Notes: generated by a model not told the origin, from the sequence alone. DNA of 52,457 nucleotides from Pseudonocardia acidicola (GCF_012911935.1 NZ_JAAXLA010000046.1:1-52457), one strand, 5' to 3'. Counted from the stretch's first letter, positions 26,465 to 35,605 are shown. Translations and numbers: made by a program.

Positions 26465-26651
26465 CGCACCGGTCCCGTCACCTGGCCCTGGACCGACGCT
26501 CCGCCGTCCGCCGCCCTGCCCTGCTCATCGCCCATTCCGGACCCCTCCGGCGCCGCCTCTGTTCCCGTTCCCGAGCTGAGGCTACCGTGCGTAACTAATC
26601 GAGCACATTGGGTAGGATGCGACTCATACTCGGCGGCGGCGCACGACCCGG

Positions 26652-27149
26652 TCACGACGGGGTCGCCCCAGCGGCGATCATGCTGAGCTCGTCGACGGTG
26701 ATCTCCCGTTTGCCCTCCGGCAGCTCCGGGTGCAGGTCGGGCCCGGGCACGTCCGGCACGCCCCATCGATCGGCGACCTCGACCGGCAGGTGCTCCCACA
26801 GCTGGACCGGGACACCGGCCAGCAGGGCCTGCACCCGGACGTCGCAGTACCCGCCGCCGCGCGAGGCCCAGCCGGTGACCTCGGCCCCACCCGCGACGAG
26901 GGCGTGCCACCAGACGGCCAGAAAGTGGGCGCGGGCGGGCGGGCGGCCCCGCGCACCGACCCGGGCGCTCACGATCACCGCGTACCCCCGGTCCCCGATC
27001 GCGAACGGGCGCGCGTCGACGGAGGCCAGGCGGGGCATCTCGTGCAGCGAGACCGCGCCGTCCAGGGCGCCGAGGGCGTCGACGGTGGTCCGGAGGAGAT
27101 CACGGGTGCCGGGTTCGTCGGGGCGGGTGTGCACCTGGGGCAGAGCCAT
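26652..27149 (-). CDS. hypothetical protein (165 aa)
   Basis: This 165-residue protein starts MALPQVHTRPDEPGTRDLLR. The ATG at 27149 has an AGGAGG ribosome site eight bases upstream; a longer in-frame extension is not used. It is predicted soluble, with HFLAVWWHALVAGGAEVTGW and WEHLPVEVADRWGVPDVPGP as the most distinctive parts. I do not recognise a family. It is transcribed in the same direction as the 149-aa gene 187 bp away and divergent from galactokinase. Confidence 0.6.
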   Translation of the reverse strand: MALPQVHTRPDEPGTRDLLRTTVDALGALDGAVSLHEMPRLASVDARPFAIGDRGYAVIVSARVGARGRPPARAHFLAVWWHALVAGGAEVTGWASRGGGYCDVRVQALLAGVPVQLWEHLPVEVADRWGVPDVPGPDLHPELPEGKREITVDELSMIAAGATPS

Positions 27150-27360
27150 CGCCAGAGGCCTCCTGGGGCCGATCACGGGACACGGGCCCGGACACCGTAG
27201 GACACATCGGACGCGCCGGTCGGGCCGGTCGGCCTGTTGCCCCTGATCGCCGGTGTGGACATCATGTGCCCGTGAACGCCTCGCGCCGCGCCACCCCCCG
27301 GCCGGCGTCCGGCGACCTCGCGGCCTGGCACCAGGCCCCGGCCGGCGCCGACCGCGCATC

Positions 27361-28605
27361 ATGACGGGCTGGCACGACCCGTCTCCCGAGGTCGAGGCGG
27401 CCGAGCGAGCCCGGCGACTGTTCACGGCGACCTTCGGCGGCCGGGCCGAGGGCGTCTGGTCGGCACCGGGCCGGGTCAACCTGATCGGCGAGCACGTCGA
27501 CTACGCAGGCGGCGTGTGCCTGCCGTTCGCGTTACCGCACCGCACCTACGTCGCGGTCCGGGCTCGCTCCGACCAGCGCCTGCACGTCGTCTCGGACCAG
27601 GCTGGACAGCCGTGGGCCGGCCGGATCGCCGAGATCGCCCCCGGACGTCCCCACGGGTGGGCGGCCTACCTCGCCGGGGTGGCGTGGGCCATGCAGCGCG
27701 ACGGGCTGGCCGGCGCAGCCGGGCGCGGGGTCGACGCCGCGGTCACGTCCGACGTCCCGGTCGGAGCCGGGCTCTCGAGCTCGGCGGCCCTGGAGTGTGC
27801 GCTGGCCGTCGCGCTCGCCGACCTGTACGGCCCCGGTTCGGGTGAGCCGGACGACCCCGTCCGGTCACGGATCGCGGCGGCCTGCGTGCGCGCGGAGAAC
27901 GAGATCGCGCTCGCCGCCACCGGCGGGATGGACCAGACGGTCGCGCTGCGCGCCCGGGCCGGCCAGTGCCTGCGCCTGGACTGCTCCGACGACACCGACC
28001 GGGCGGTCCGGCGGCTGCTGCTCGACCTGCCCGCCCACGGCCTGGACCTCCTGGTGATCAACACCAACGCCCCGCACCGGCTCGTCGACGGTCGGTACCG
28101 CAGCCGCCGCGCGGCCGTCGAGCACGCTGCGCGACTGCTGGGTGTCCCGACGCTGCGGGCGGTCGCGTCCGTCGCGCAGGCGCGTGCCGGGCTGCACGCC
28201 GTCGGCGAGACCGACCCCGTGCTGCTTGCCCGGGTCCGCCACGTGGTGACCGAGATCCGGCGAGCGACCGCCGCGGGCGACGCGCTGGCCGACGGCCGGG
28301 TGCGCGACCTCGCGCCGCTGCTGGACTCCTCGCACGCCTCCCTCCGCGACGACTACGAGGTCAGCTGCCCCGAGCTGGACAGCGCCGTCGACGCGGCACG
28401 CGGCGCGGGCGCGCTCGGCGCCCGGATGACCGGCGGCGGTTTCGGCGGGTCGGCGATCGCCTTGGTCACGCGGAGCGACGTCAGCGCGGTCGCGGAGGCG
28501 GTCACCCTGGCGGCCGCGCGGCGCGCTCTCGCGGCGCCGTCCTTCCTGCGCGCGGTGCCGTCCGCGGCGGCCGGACGGTCCGACGCGCCAGCCGCTCCGG
28601 CGTAA
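27361..28605 (+). CDS. galK: galactokinase
   Basis: This 414-aa GHMP kinase has the galactokinase signature GRVNLIGEHVDY (37-48), the phosphate-binding motif PVGAGLSSSAAL and the third motif GGGFGGSAIAL. It phosphorylates galactose at C1 in the Leloir pathway. No galT or galE is adjacent. The ATG at 27361 has no obvious ribosome site, but the upstream extension is Arg/Pro-rich and unlike the family. A TTA leucine codon occurs at 27532-27534, rare at this GC content. Confidence 0.9.
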   Translation: MTGWHDPSPEVEAAERARRLFTATFGGRAEGVWSAPGRVNLIGEHVDYAGGVCLPFALPHRTYVAVRARSDQRLHVVSDQAGQPWAGRIAEIAPGRPHGWAAYLAGVAWAMQRDGLAGAAGRGVDAAVTSDVPVGAGLSSSAALECALAVALADLYGPGSGEPDDPVRSRIAAACVRAENEIALAATGGMDQTVALRARAGQCLRLDCSDDTDRAVRRLLLDLPAHGLDLLVINTNAPHRLVDGRYRSRRAAVEHAARLLGVPTLRAVASVAQARAGLHAVGETDPVLLARVRHVVTEIRRATAAGDALADGRVRDLAPLLDSSHASLRDDYEVSCPELDSAVDAARGAGALGARMTGGGFGGSAIALVTRSDVSAVAEAVTLAAARRALAAPSFLRAVPSAAAGRSDAPAAPA

Positions 28606-29125
28606 GGCCGGGCGCTCGCTGCCGCCCGCGGCCGGTCGCGCGGTCCGGCAAGCGGGGCCCAGGGGGCCACCAACGGCCTCGACACGGTGGCCCGGCTCCG
28701 GATACACGCCGACCATCGACCGTTCGCCGACAGAATGCCGCCTTCTGACGCAGTGTGACGTAGAGCAAAGCAACCAGCCCCTAGATCACCCGTTCGTGAC
28801 AGTCTCATAACTGCCGGTTACCGACATGCTGGTCCGAACGGTGCTCAGACCTCCCACGAACTGATTACGGTCTTGCGTGCTGGTCGGGACCCAAGCCCGG
28901 TCGGCGCGCCTGGTCGGTGCCTCGCATCCTGCCCACCGACACTCCCCCGGGCGCCCATCACGATCTGGGCAGGAGCGGAGACGCCGCGGCACGCGCGCAT
29001 CTCCGGCGGCCACAGCCGCCGCAGGTGCGCGGTCCGCCGGTGCGACCACCTCGTGACCGAGGGCGCTACACCCTCGGGTCCGGGTCGCGCCGTGCGCGCT
29101 TCGCAGGGGCTGAGGACAGCTCAGC
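28606..29125. other. long leader before the NlpC/P60 gene
   Basis: These 520 bases have no recognised gene. The region at 28740-28850 is less GC-rich and probably holds the promoter; GTGACA (28796-28801), ATAACT and GGTTACC follow each other here in loose direct repeat. A hairpin CCGAGGG/CCCTCGG (29057-29063 and 29071-29077) lies about 50 bases before the start codon. I looked for the c-di-AMP (ydaO) riboswitch often placed before such genes and could not find its core. Confidence 0.45.
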
Positions 29126-30028
29126 ATGGCTTCACACCGCGCGAAACACCGCGCCGACGCCCCCGTCGCCGCCCCGACCCGGCCCGAGGACCGCGACCAC
29201 CGCGATGCACGGCAGGGACGGAGAGGGGCGAGGACCCAGAAGGCGATGTGCGCGGCGGTCTCGGCGACGCTGCTGGGAGCGACGGCCGCGGTCGCGGCCC
29301 TCTCCGGATCGGCCCAGGCGGTGACGCCGCAGGCGCTCACCCAGGACCTCCCGCCGCTCGGACACGACGGACCTGCACCCCAGGCCCAGGCCGCGGGCCC
29401 CTACCTGGCGGCCCAGCAGGGACCGGCGGCTCCGACCGCACTGTCCACGGCCGCGAACTTCCAGCCGGTGCAGGTCGGCACGATCGTGCGCGACGCGGTG
29501 ACCGGCGCCGCGTCGTCCGCGATGACCACCGCCCAGACGCGGGCGGCCGCCGCAGCCCGGGCGCAAGCTGCCGCAGCCGCCCACGAGCAGGCCGTGGCCG
29601 CCGAGACCCGCAAGCAGGCCGCTGCCGGATCCACGATCATCGCCGCGTCGTTGACGACACCGGCCACGGCGGCGGTCGGCGGGGGTGCCGGCGCGGCCGC
29701 CCTGCAGGCGGCCTTGACCCAGATCGGCAAGCCCTACGTCTGGGGCGGGACCGGGCCTGACGGCTTCGACTGTTCCGGCCTGGTGCAGTGGGCGTTCAAG
29801 CAGGCAGGCGTCACTCTGCCGCGCACGGCGGACGAGCAGTCCAACGTGGGCACGCCGGTCAGCCAGGACCAGTTGCAGCCCGGTGACCTCGTGTTCTTCT
29901 ACTCCCCGGTGGAGCACGTCGGCATCTACGTGGGCAACGGGAAGATCCTCGCCGCGCCGCAACCGGGCGAGACCGTGGGGTACTCCAACATGGCCTACAT
30001 GCCGTTCCACAACGCCCGCAGGCTCTGA
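29126..30028 (+). CDS. secreted NlpC/P60 cell-wall endopeptidase
   Basis: This 300-aa protein has a long basic N-terminus (about 40 residues), then a hydrophobic stretch and a probable signal cleavage after SGSAQA (residue 65). An Ala/Gln-rich middle region (about 110-170) could form a coiled coil. The C-terminal NlpC/P60 domain has catalytic Cys216 in GFDCSGLVQWAF and His264 in VEHVGIYVG; the third polar position appears to be Gln279 rather than His. Such enzymes cut peptidoglycan peptides during growth and division. A perfect hairpin follows the gene. Confidence 0.9.
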   Translation: MASHRAKHRADAPVAAPTRPEDRDHRDARQGRRGARTQKAMCAAVSATLLGATAAVAALSGSAQAVTPQALTQDLPPLGHDGPAPQAQAAGPYLAAQQGPAAPTALSTAANFQPVQVGTIVRDAVTGAASSAMTTAQTRAAAAARAQAAAAAHEQAVAAETRKQAAAGSTIIAASLTTPATAAVGGGAGAAALQAALTQIGKPYVWGGTGPDGFDCSGLVQWAFKQAGVTLPRTADEQSNVGTPVSQDQLQPGDLVFFYSPVEHVGIYVGNGKILAAPQPGETVGYSNMAYMPFHNARRL

Positions 30029-30072
30029 CCTGCGACGTCCGGCCTCCTCGGTGAGCGGGCCGTGAACGGGTG

Positions 30073-30104
30073 CCCGTCCCGGTGGTTCATGCCTCCGGGA
30101 CGGG
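30073..30104 (+). terminator. 10-bp perfect hairpin after NlpC/P60 gene
   Basis: CCCGTCCCGG (30073-30082) and CCGGGACGGG (30095-30104) pair perfectly around a 12-base loop, 45 bases after the stop codon. No T-run follows. Confidence 0.65.
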
Positions 30105-30229
30105 TGTCCGGGCCGGTCCGGCGCTGCAGCGCCGAGGCGCCGGCAACGCTCACCCGCGCCCGGGCGCTGCGGTCGGCGTCGGTTCGCTCCCCTCGGCGGC
30201 CCGGCCGTGCTGCGGGGCGCCCGTGTCGT

Positions 30230-30452
30230 CGCGGCGCCGCACAGGGTCTTGCGGCCGACGCGGCCGGCGAGGGCCCCGAGAACGGCAGCAGCACCATCAT
30301 GACGGGCTGGCCGATGAAGATCAGAGTCAGCGGCTCCGCCGTACTCCCCGCCCGTGGAGAAGCCCTGGATCATGCACGGGAGGATGAGCCCGGCGGGCGC
30401 GAGGATGCCGATGGTGGCGCAACTGGGCAGCAGCCCGCCGCACAACGCACCA
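30230..30452 (-). pseudogene. relic of an MHS-family MFS transporter
   Basis: Reading the minus strand, one frame gives GGLLPSCATIGILAPAGLIL and MIQGFSTGGEYGGA, typical of the early helices of metabolite:H+ symporters. Directly after it another frame gives LTLIFIGQPVMMVLLPF, and a third shift gives LGALAGRVGRKTL. The last two belong to a helix pair and loop found much later in intact proteins. At least one large internal deletion (over 100 residues) and two frame changes are needed, so it is a dead fragment. Confidence 0.7.
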
Positions 30453-30493
30453 CACCCGGACGCCGCGATGCCCCGGTGTCTGCGCTGTGCGCA

Positions 30494-30835
30494 ATGGCCG
30501 AACCGCCGGGCCTGTGGGGATCCCGCGTTCAGCTGGGTACTCCGCAGGGCATCGACGTCGACGACACCTCCCAGTGCATTCAGGCGCCCGCATGCGAGTG
30601 CTGCGGCGGCGGGTCCGAACGCCTGGCTGTCGTGACGACGGGAACGGACATCGGCCCGCTGTGCCTGACCATGTGCGACGAATGCCGCGACGCGGGCGAG
30701 TTCCCGTTGATCGGCATCTTCCGCGCGGTGACTCGCGTGCTCGATCACGCCGGACATCTCGGCGTGAGCGTCGAGGACCTCGCTCCACACGCGGCCCGGC
30801 GCGCGGGCCCCGCAGGCGCCGGCCCCGGCCCGTGA
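30494..30835 (+). CDS. small Cys-rich hypothetical protein
   Basis: This frame of about 113 residues has a central cysteine cluster: C-x6-CECCGG and then LCLTMCDECRDAG. The spacing suggests zinc binding. A helical segment follows (IFRAVTRVLDHAGHLGVSVE). I recall similar small proteins (CxxC, then CDECRDAG, then VLDHxGHLG) in other actinobacteria. The ATG at 30494 has no good ribosome site, so the true start may lie nearer residue 20-30. Role unknown. Confidence 0.6.
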   Translation: MAEPPGLWGSRVQLGTPQGIDVDDTSQCIQAPACECCGGGSERLAVVTTGTDIGPLCLTMCDECRDAGEFPLIGIFRAVTRVLDHAGHLGVSVEDLAPHAARRAGPAGAGPGP

Positions 30836-31028
30836 CGCCCGCCGGCGCGCTTGCGGCCGCACCGCGAAGCGGCCCGCCGGCCATCGCCCGACGGGCCGCC
30901 CCGCCACCCGAGGATCGCCGGAACCGACATCGCGGGGTCACCGAAGTCGTGCGTAAATTGTGTTGGGCGCTGCGGCAATCCGTTCCTATGCTGGCCCCTT
31001 CCGCGGGATCGCAGAGGGGTGGACCTGG

Positions 31029-32039
31029 ATGACTGGGCTCGCAGCAGATCAGGTGAGCGAGAGCGCGGCGGGGCCCGGGCGTGCAGAGCTCGAGCCGCAA
31101 CTGGAACGACACCGGGTGGAGCTGGCCGGCTACTGCTACCGCATGCTCGGATCGGCGTTCGAGACCGATGACGCCGTGCAGGAGACCCTCGTGCGGGCGT
31201 GGCGCGGCCTCGATCGCTTCGACGGGCGGTCGGCACTGCGGTCCTGGCTCTACCGCATCGCCACCAATGTGTGCATCGACATGTTGAACGGGCGCAAGCG
31301 CCGCGCGCTCCCGATGGACCTGGGTTCGTCGCCGGCGCCGCCGGTCGAGTCGGCCCTGGGCGCCCCGCTCCCCGAGTACAGGTGGGTCGAGCCGATCCCC
31401 AACGGCCGGGTCATGTCGGGGGGCGTCGATCCGGCCGAGCAGGCCGTGTCCCGGGAGTCGATCCGGCTGGCGTTCGTCGCCGCGCTGCAGTACCTGCCGC
31501 CCCGGCAGCGCGCGGTGCTGATCCTGCGCGAGGTCCTGTGCTGGAGGGCGAGCGAGGTGGCCGAACTCCTCGACACCACGGAGGCCTCGGTCAACAGCGC
31601 ACTGCAACGGGCCCGCTCGACGCTGGCCGGCCGCGACCTCGCCGCCGCCCGGCTGCCCGACCCGACCGACGACACCGACAAGGAGCTCCTGGCCCGTTAC
31701 GTCGACGCCTTCGAGCGCTACGACATCTCCTCGCTCGTCGCGCTGCTCCAGGAGGACGCGGTGCAGTCGATGCCGCCGTACGAGATGTGGCTTCGCGGTC
31801 GCGACGACATCGCCCGGTGGCTCCTCGGACCGGGCATCGGGTGTCGCGGGTCGCGGCTCGTCCCGGTCGAGGCGAACGGGGCGCCGGCGTTCGCGCAGTA
31901 CCGGCCCAGCCCGGGCGGCGGTCACGAGCCGTGGTCGATCCAGGTCATCGAGGTGTCGGACGGCCGGATCGCCGGGTTCACCCACTTCCTGGACACGAAC
32001 CTGTTCGCGGTGTTCGGGCTGCCTCCGCGGCTCGACTAG
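31029..32039 (+). CDS. ECF sigma factor with SnoaL-like C-terminal domain
   Basis: This 336-aa sigma factor of the SigG/SigJ-like type has a region 2 (GYCYRMLGSAFETDDAVQET, then LRSWLYRIATNVCIDML) and a region 4 (YLPPRQRAVLILREVL, then EASVNSALQRARSTL). A C-terminal domain of about 130 residues (LLARYVDAFERYDISSLVAL, then FTHFLDTNLFAVFGLP) follows, of the SnoaL/NTF2 fold that modulates activity in place of a separate anti-sigma factor. The ATG at 31029 follows GAGGGG nine bases upstream. No anti-sigma gene is adjacent, as usual for this group. Confidence 0.88.
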   Translation: MTGLAADQVSESAAGPGRAELEPQLERHRVELAGYCYRMLGSAFETDDAVQETLVRAWRGLDRFDGRSALRSWLYRIATNVCIDMLNGRKRRALPMDLGSSPAPPVESALGAPLPEYRWVEPIPNGRVMSGGVDPAEQAVSRESIRLAFVAALQYLPPRQRAVLILREVLCWRASEVAELLDTTEASVNSALQRARSTLAGRDLAAARLPDPTDDTDKELLARYVDAFERYDISSLVALLQEDAVQSMPPYEMWLRGRDDIARWLLGPGIGCRGSRLVPVEANGAPAFAQYRPSPGGGHEPWSIQVIEVSDGRIAGFTHFLDTNLFAVFGLPPRLD

Positions 32040-32536
32040 GCGCCGGCGATCACGGGGACCGTCGAGCTGGGAGCGGGGCTGAGCGCTCGGCCGTCCGGCG
32101 TGTATCGCCACCCCGTTCACATCGCCCGGCCCGGGTGGGCGGTCGCCTCTCAGGGACGGCGCCTCGGTCTTCCCGCCCCGCTGCGTCGTGCGTTCGCACT
32201 CCGGCCGCCAGCCAGCCCGGGGGCTGGACTCGTCCCGGCGTCGGCCGGTGCCGCCGCGGGCGACGGCGCGTCCGTACCGGGAGGCCGGCGGGCGCTACCG
32301 GCCCATGCCATCACCGAGCCCGGAGGAACGCAGACATGGCGGGCCTGCGGGGTGATGCCTCCCGCGGGCGGCCCGGCACCGGTCCTGGCGGTCGAGCCCC
32401 GGCCGCCCGGTTCGGCACGCCGGGCCGACGGCAGGAACCCGCCCGTCTGTGACAGTCGCATCGGGTCGTGCTCGGACGGCAGCCGGCCGGCCGTGCAGCC
32501 ACCGCGGCGGACCCGAGTGATGGGAAGGACGCGACT
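32040..32536. other. intergenic stretch, nothing recognised
   Basis: About 500 bases lie between the sigma factor and aldehyde dehydrogenase genes. A CGGCCGGCCG-type palindrome occurs near 32482-32492. I see no gene, relic or clear terminator. The length leaves room for the dehydrogenase promoter. Confidence 0.45.
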
Positions 32537-34045
32537 GTGGCACCTGCCGAGCAGGCTCCGGCCCGCTACACGGGCTTCGACGGCATGCCGATCGCCGGGA
32601 CGTGGCGGGCCGGCAATGCCGGGAGCACCGCTTCCGACACCAACCCCTTCAGCGGGGAGACCCTGGCCGAGATCCCGCAGGCGGACGCAGCGGATGTCGA
32701 CAGCGCCTACCGCAACGCACGGGACGCGCAGCGGCAGTGGGAGCGGACCCCGCCCTCGGAACAGGCCCAGGTGTTCCTCCGCGCGGCGCAGATCATGGAC
32801 GCACGCCGGGAGGAGATCTTCGACTGGTTGACGGCCGAGGCCGGCAGCACCCGGGTCAAGTGCGAGTGGGAGTGGGCCATCACCCGGGCGGACATGATGG
32901 AGGCCGCCTCGCACCCGTCCCGGATGGCCGGTCGCATCACGTCCTCCGACATTCCGGACAAGGAGAACCGGGTGTACCGGCAGCCGGTGGGCGTGGTGAC
33001 GGTGATCAGCCCCTGGAACTTCCCGCTGCACCTGTCCAACCGCTCGGTGGCGCCTGCGCTCTCGGTGGGCAACGCCGTGGTGCTCAAGCCGGCCAGCGAC
33101 ACCCCCGTCACCGGTGGCCTGCTGCTGGCGAAGATCTACGAGGAGGCCGGCCTGCCGCTGTCGCTGCTCAGCGTGATCATCGGCCGGGGTCGTGACGTGG
33201 GCGATCCCCTGATCACCCATCCCATCCCCCGCCTGATCTCGTTCACCGGATCGACCGAGGTCGGGAAGGGTCTCACCGAGAAGGCGGGGATCAAGAAGCT
33301 CGACCTCGAGCTCGGCGGCAACGCACCCGTCGTCGTCCTCGACGACGCCGATCTGGAGCACGCGCTGGACACGGCGGTGTTCAGCTCGTACCTGCACCAG
33401 GGGCAGATCTGCATCCGCGCGAACCGGGTGATCGTCGACGCCGCGGTGCACGACGATTTCGTGGCGCGTTTCGTCGAGCGCGCCCGGGCGCTGCGGGTCG
33501 GCGACCCGAAGGACCCGGGCACCCGGATCGGCCCGATCATCAACGCCGACCAGCTCAAGTCGATCCAGGACAAGGTGTCGAGGTCGGTGGACGCCGGAGC
33601 GCGACTGCTCCTGTCCGGTGAGCCCACCGGCCCGACCGGGCTGACGCTGCCGCCGCACGTGGTGGCCGGCCCCAACGACGTGCCCACCGCCGCCGAGGAG
33701 GTGTTCGGGCCGGTGGCCACGATCGTCCGGGCGAACGGCGAATCCGACGCCCTCGAACTGGCGAACCGGACCCGGTACGGCCTGAGCAGCGCGGTGTTCA
33801 CGCAGGATTTCGAGCGCGGCCTGCGTTTCGCCCGGCAGGTGGAGGCGGGCATGACCCACATCAACGACACGACGGTGAATTACGAGCCGAACACCGCCTT
33901 CGGCGGTGAGAAGGACTCCGGTGTGGGCCGCTTCGGCGGCGACTGGGGGATCGAGACGTTCACCACCGATCACTGGATCAGCGTGCAGCACAGCCCCCGC
34001 CGCTTCGGCTTCCAGCCCGCGGGGACGGCCGCTGACCAGCTATGA
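32537..34045 (+). CDS. aldehyde dehydrogenase, aromatic-aldehyde type
   Basis: This 502-aa NAD(P)-dependent aldehyde dehydrogenase has catalytic Cys292 (GQICIRANR), general-base Glu258 (LELGGN) and oxyanion Asn161 (SPWNFPL). The GQICIRANRV context resembles benzaldehyde, vanillin and salicylaldehyde dehydrogenases. The GTG start at 32537 follows GGAAGGA. There is no obvious partner gene in the same transcript. Substrate is uncertain. Confidence 0.88.
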   Translation: MAPAEQAPARYTGFDGMPIAGTWRAGNAGSTASDTNPFSGETLAEIPQADAADVDSAYRNARDAQRQWERTPPSEQAQVFLRAAQIMDARREEIFDWLTAEAGSTRVKCEWEWAITRADMMEAASHPSRMAGRITSSDIPDKENRVYRQPVGVVTVISPWNFPLHLSNRSVAPALSVGNAVVLKPASDTPVTGGLLLAKIYEEAGLPLSLLSVIIGRGRDVGDPLITHPIPRLISFTGSTEVGKGLTEKAGIKKLDLELGGNAPVVVLDDADLEHALDTAVFSSYLHQGQICIRANRVIVDAAVHDDFVARFVERARALRVGDPKDPGTRIGPIINADQLKSIQDKVSRSVDAGARLLLSGEPTGPTGLTLPPHVVAGPNDVPTAAEEVFGPVATIVRANGESDALELANRTRYGLSSAVFTQDFERGLRFARQVEAGMTHINDTTVNYEPNTAFGGEKDSGVGRFGGDWGIETFTTDHWISVQHSPRRFGFQPAGTAADQL

Positions 34046-34106
34046 CAACGCCGTTCCCCGGGGGCCGCTGCCGGTTCTCGCTGAAGCTGAGCAGTGATGG
34101 ACCGCC

Positions 34107-34128
34107 GATCCGGTCCGGTCCGCGGATC
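34107..34128. terminator. weak hairpin between convergent genes
   Basis: GATCCG (34107-34112) and CGGATC (34123-34128) can pair over a 10-base loop between the convergent aldehyde dehydrogenase and RibA/RibD-fusion genes. It is short and could serve either direction. Confidence 0.3.
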
Positions 34129-34169
34129 CCGTGCTGCCGCCACCGCGAGCGAGCTCGACCGGGCCCGGT

Positions 34170-35483
34170 CTAGTAGACGTCCCAGGCGGTGACGACGTCG
34201 TCCGCGGTGAGGTGCACGGACCGGTTGCGCAGCGCGATCCCCTCCGCCACCCGGGTGATCCCGAGATCACCCACCGCCTCCGTCCCGGCGCCGATGATCT
34301 TCGGGGCGGTGCCGACGACGACGCGGTCGACCAGTCCGGCGCTCAGTAACGAGGTGATCACCCGGGCGCCCCCCTCGACGAGCAGGCTCCGCACACCGCA
34401 CTCGCGCAGCACCCGCAACCCGGCCACGAGGTCCACGCCGCCCGGTCCCGGCGGCAGCACCCGGATCCCCGCACCGGTCTCCCGCAGTCGCTTCCGATCG
34501 TGCTCGGTGGCACGGTCGGTGGTGAGCACGACGGTCACCGGGTCCCCGTCGAGCAGCAGGGCGTTCGACGGGGTCCGCAGCGTGGAGTCGAGGACGACCC
34601 GCAGCGGCGACGCGCCGGGGACGAGACGGACGGTCAGCCGGGGATCGTCCCGCAGCACCGTCCCCACGCCGACCATCACCGCGTCGCAGGCCGCCCGCAG
34701 TGCGTGCGAGACGACGCGCTCCTCCTCACCACTGATCCATTTCGAGTCGCCGCCGGCGGTCGCGATCCGCCCGTCGAGGGTCTGGGCGTACTTCAGGACG
34801 ACATAGGGACGATCGGCAGGCGGGTCGACGTCACCGAGCAGGTGGACGGCGTCCGGTGGTGGCGACGGCGCCGGTTCCAGCTCCTCCCCCGCCGTCCCGA
34901 GGTGACCGAGCCGCCGCTCCTCGGTGGCGAGGTAGCCGGCGTTGCGGCTGTGCGCCGCCGTCCGCAGCGGCTCCATCCCCTCCACCGTGATCCCGGCCTC
35001 GCGAAGGCCGCGCACCTTGTCCCGGTTGTTCGTGAGCAGCCGCACCGCGCCGATGCCGAGCGCGTGCAGTACCGCGGCGGCGGCGGCGTCGTAGCGGCGG
35101 CCGTCGACCGGGAGTCCCAGCCGCAGGTCGGCGTCCACGGTGTCGGCACCATCGTCCTGCTCGACGTAGGCCCGCAGCTTGTTGACCAGCCCCACGCCGC
35201 GCCCCTCGTGCCCGGTGGCGTACAGCAGCAGGCCCCGCCCCTCGGCCGCGATCCGGCGCAGCGCGAGGCGGAGTTGGACACCGCACTCGCAGCGCAACGA
35301 ACCGAGCGCGTCCCCGGTCAGGCACTCCGAGTGCAACCTCGTCAGCACCGCGCCCCCGCCCGGCAGGTCGCCCTTGGCCAGCGCCAGGTACACCAGGCCG
35401 GTGTGCACCTCGAAGGCCGTCGCCTGGAACTCACCGAACTGCGTCGGCAGCATGACGTGGACCAACTCACGCACGCCGTTCAC
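34170..35483 (-). CDS. GTP cyclohydrolase II - RibD-type reductase fusion
   Basis: The protein has 437 aa. Residues 1 to about 200 are GTP cyclohydrolase II: zinc cysteines C54, C65 and C67 (HSECLTGDALGSLRCECG), EGRG, the Tyr of KLRAY, and LLTNN. The family's LRQEGRG segment reads ATGHEGRG here, one residue longer and without the Arg-Gln pair. From about 225 the sequence is a RibD C-terminal (DHFR-like) reductase domain (VVLKYAQTLDGRIATAGGDS). The RibD deaminase domain is absent, so the fusion skips one riboflavin step. The GTG start follows AGGAG. It is the last gene of a seven-gene operon without ribB, ribH or ribE, which suggests a specialised pathway rather than vitamin B2 supply. Confidence 0.85.
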   Translation of the reverse strand: MNGVRELVHVMLPTQFGEFQATAFEVHTGLVYLALAKGDLPGGGAVLTRLHSECLTGDALGSLRCECGVQLRLALRRIAAEGRGLLLYATGHEGRGVGLVNKLRAYVEQDDGADTVDADLRLGLPVDGRRYDAAAAAVLHALGIGAVRLLTNNRDKVRGLREAGITVEGMEPLRTAAHSRNAGYLATEERRLGHLGTAGEELEPAPSPPPDAVHLLGDVDPPADRPYVVLKYAQTLDGRIATAGGDSKWISGEEERVVSHALRAACDAVMVGVGTVLRDDPRLTVRLVPGASPLRVVLDSTLRTPSNALLLDGDPVTVVLTTDRATEHDRKRLRETGAGIRVLPPGPGGVDLVAGLRVLRECGVRSLLVEGGARVITSLLSAGLVDRVVVGTAPKIIGAGTEAVGDLGITRVAEGIALRNRSVHLTADDVVTAWDVY

Positions 35484-35605
35484 CCAGGGCTCCTCTCCGA
35501 GACCTCAGGCGGACCGCTCCCGAGTAAACCGAGGACCCGCGGCCGCGGGCAAGGCGGACGCGGTCGACGGCGTGCTCGGAGGCCGCGCCGTGGCCCGGTG
35601 ACGGA

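Larger units (their letters stand above)
30029..30493. other. intergenic stretch with terminator and transporter relic
   Basis: Between the NlpC/P60 gene and the Cys-rich gene lie a strong hairpin (30073-30104) and, on the minus strand, remains of an MHS-family transporter (about 30230-30452). The remaining sequence shows nothing I can assign. Confidence 0.5.

Noticed and set aside
28606..29125. c-di-AMP (ydaO) riboswitch expected before an NlpC/P60 gene
   Set aside because: The hairpin near 29057 and the GAGGACAGCT near the start look vaguely similar, but I could not find the conserved GGGTGAA-type core or the closing stem.
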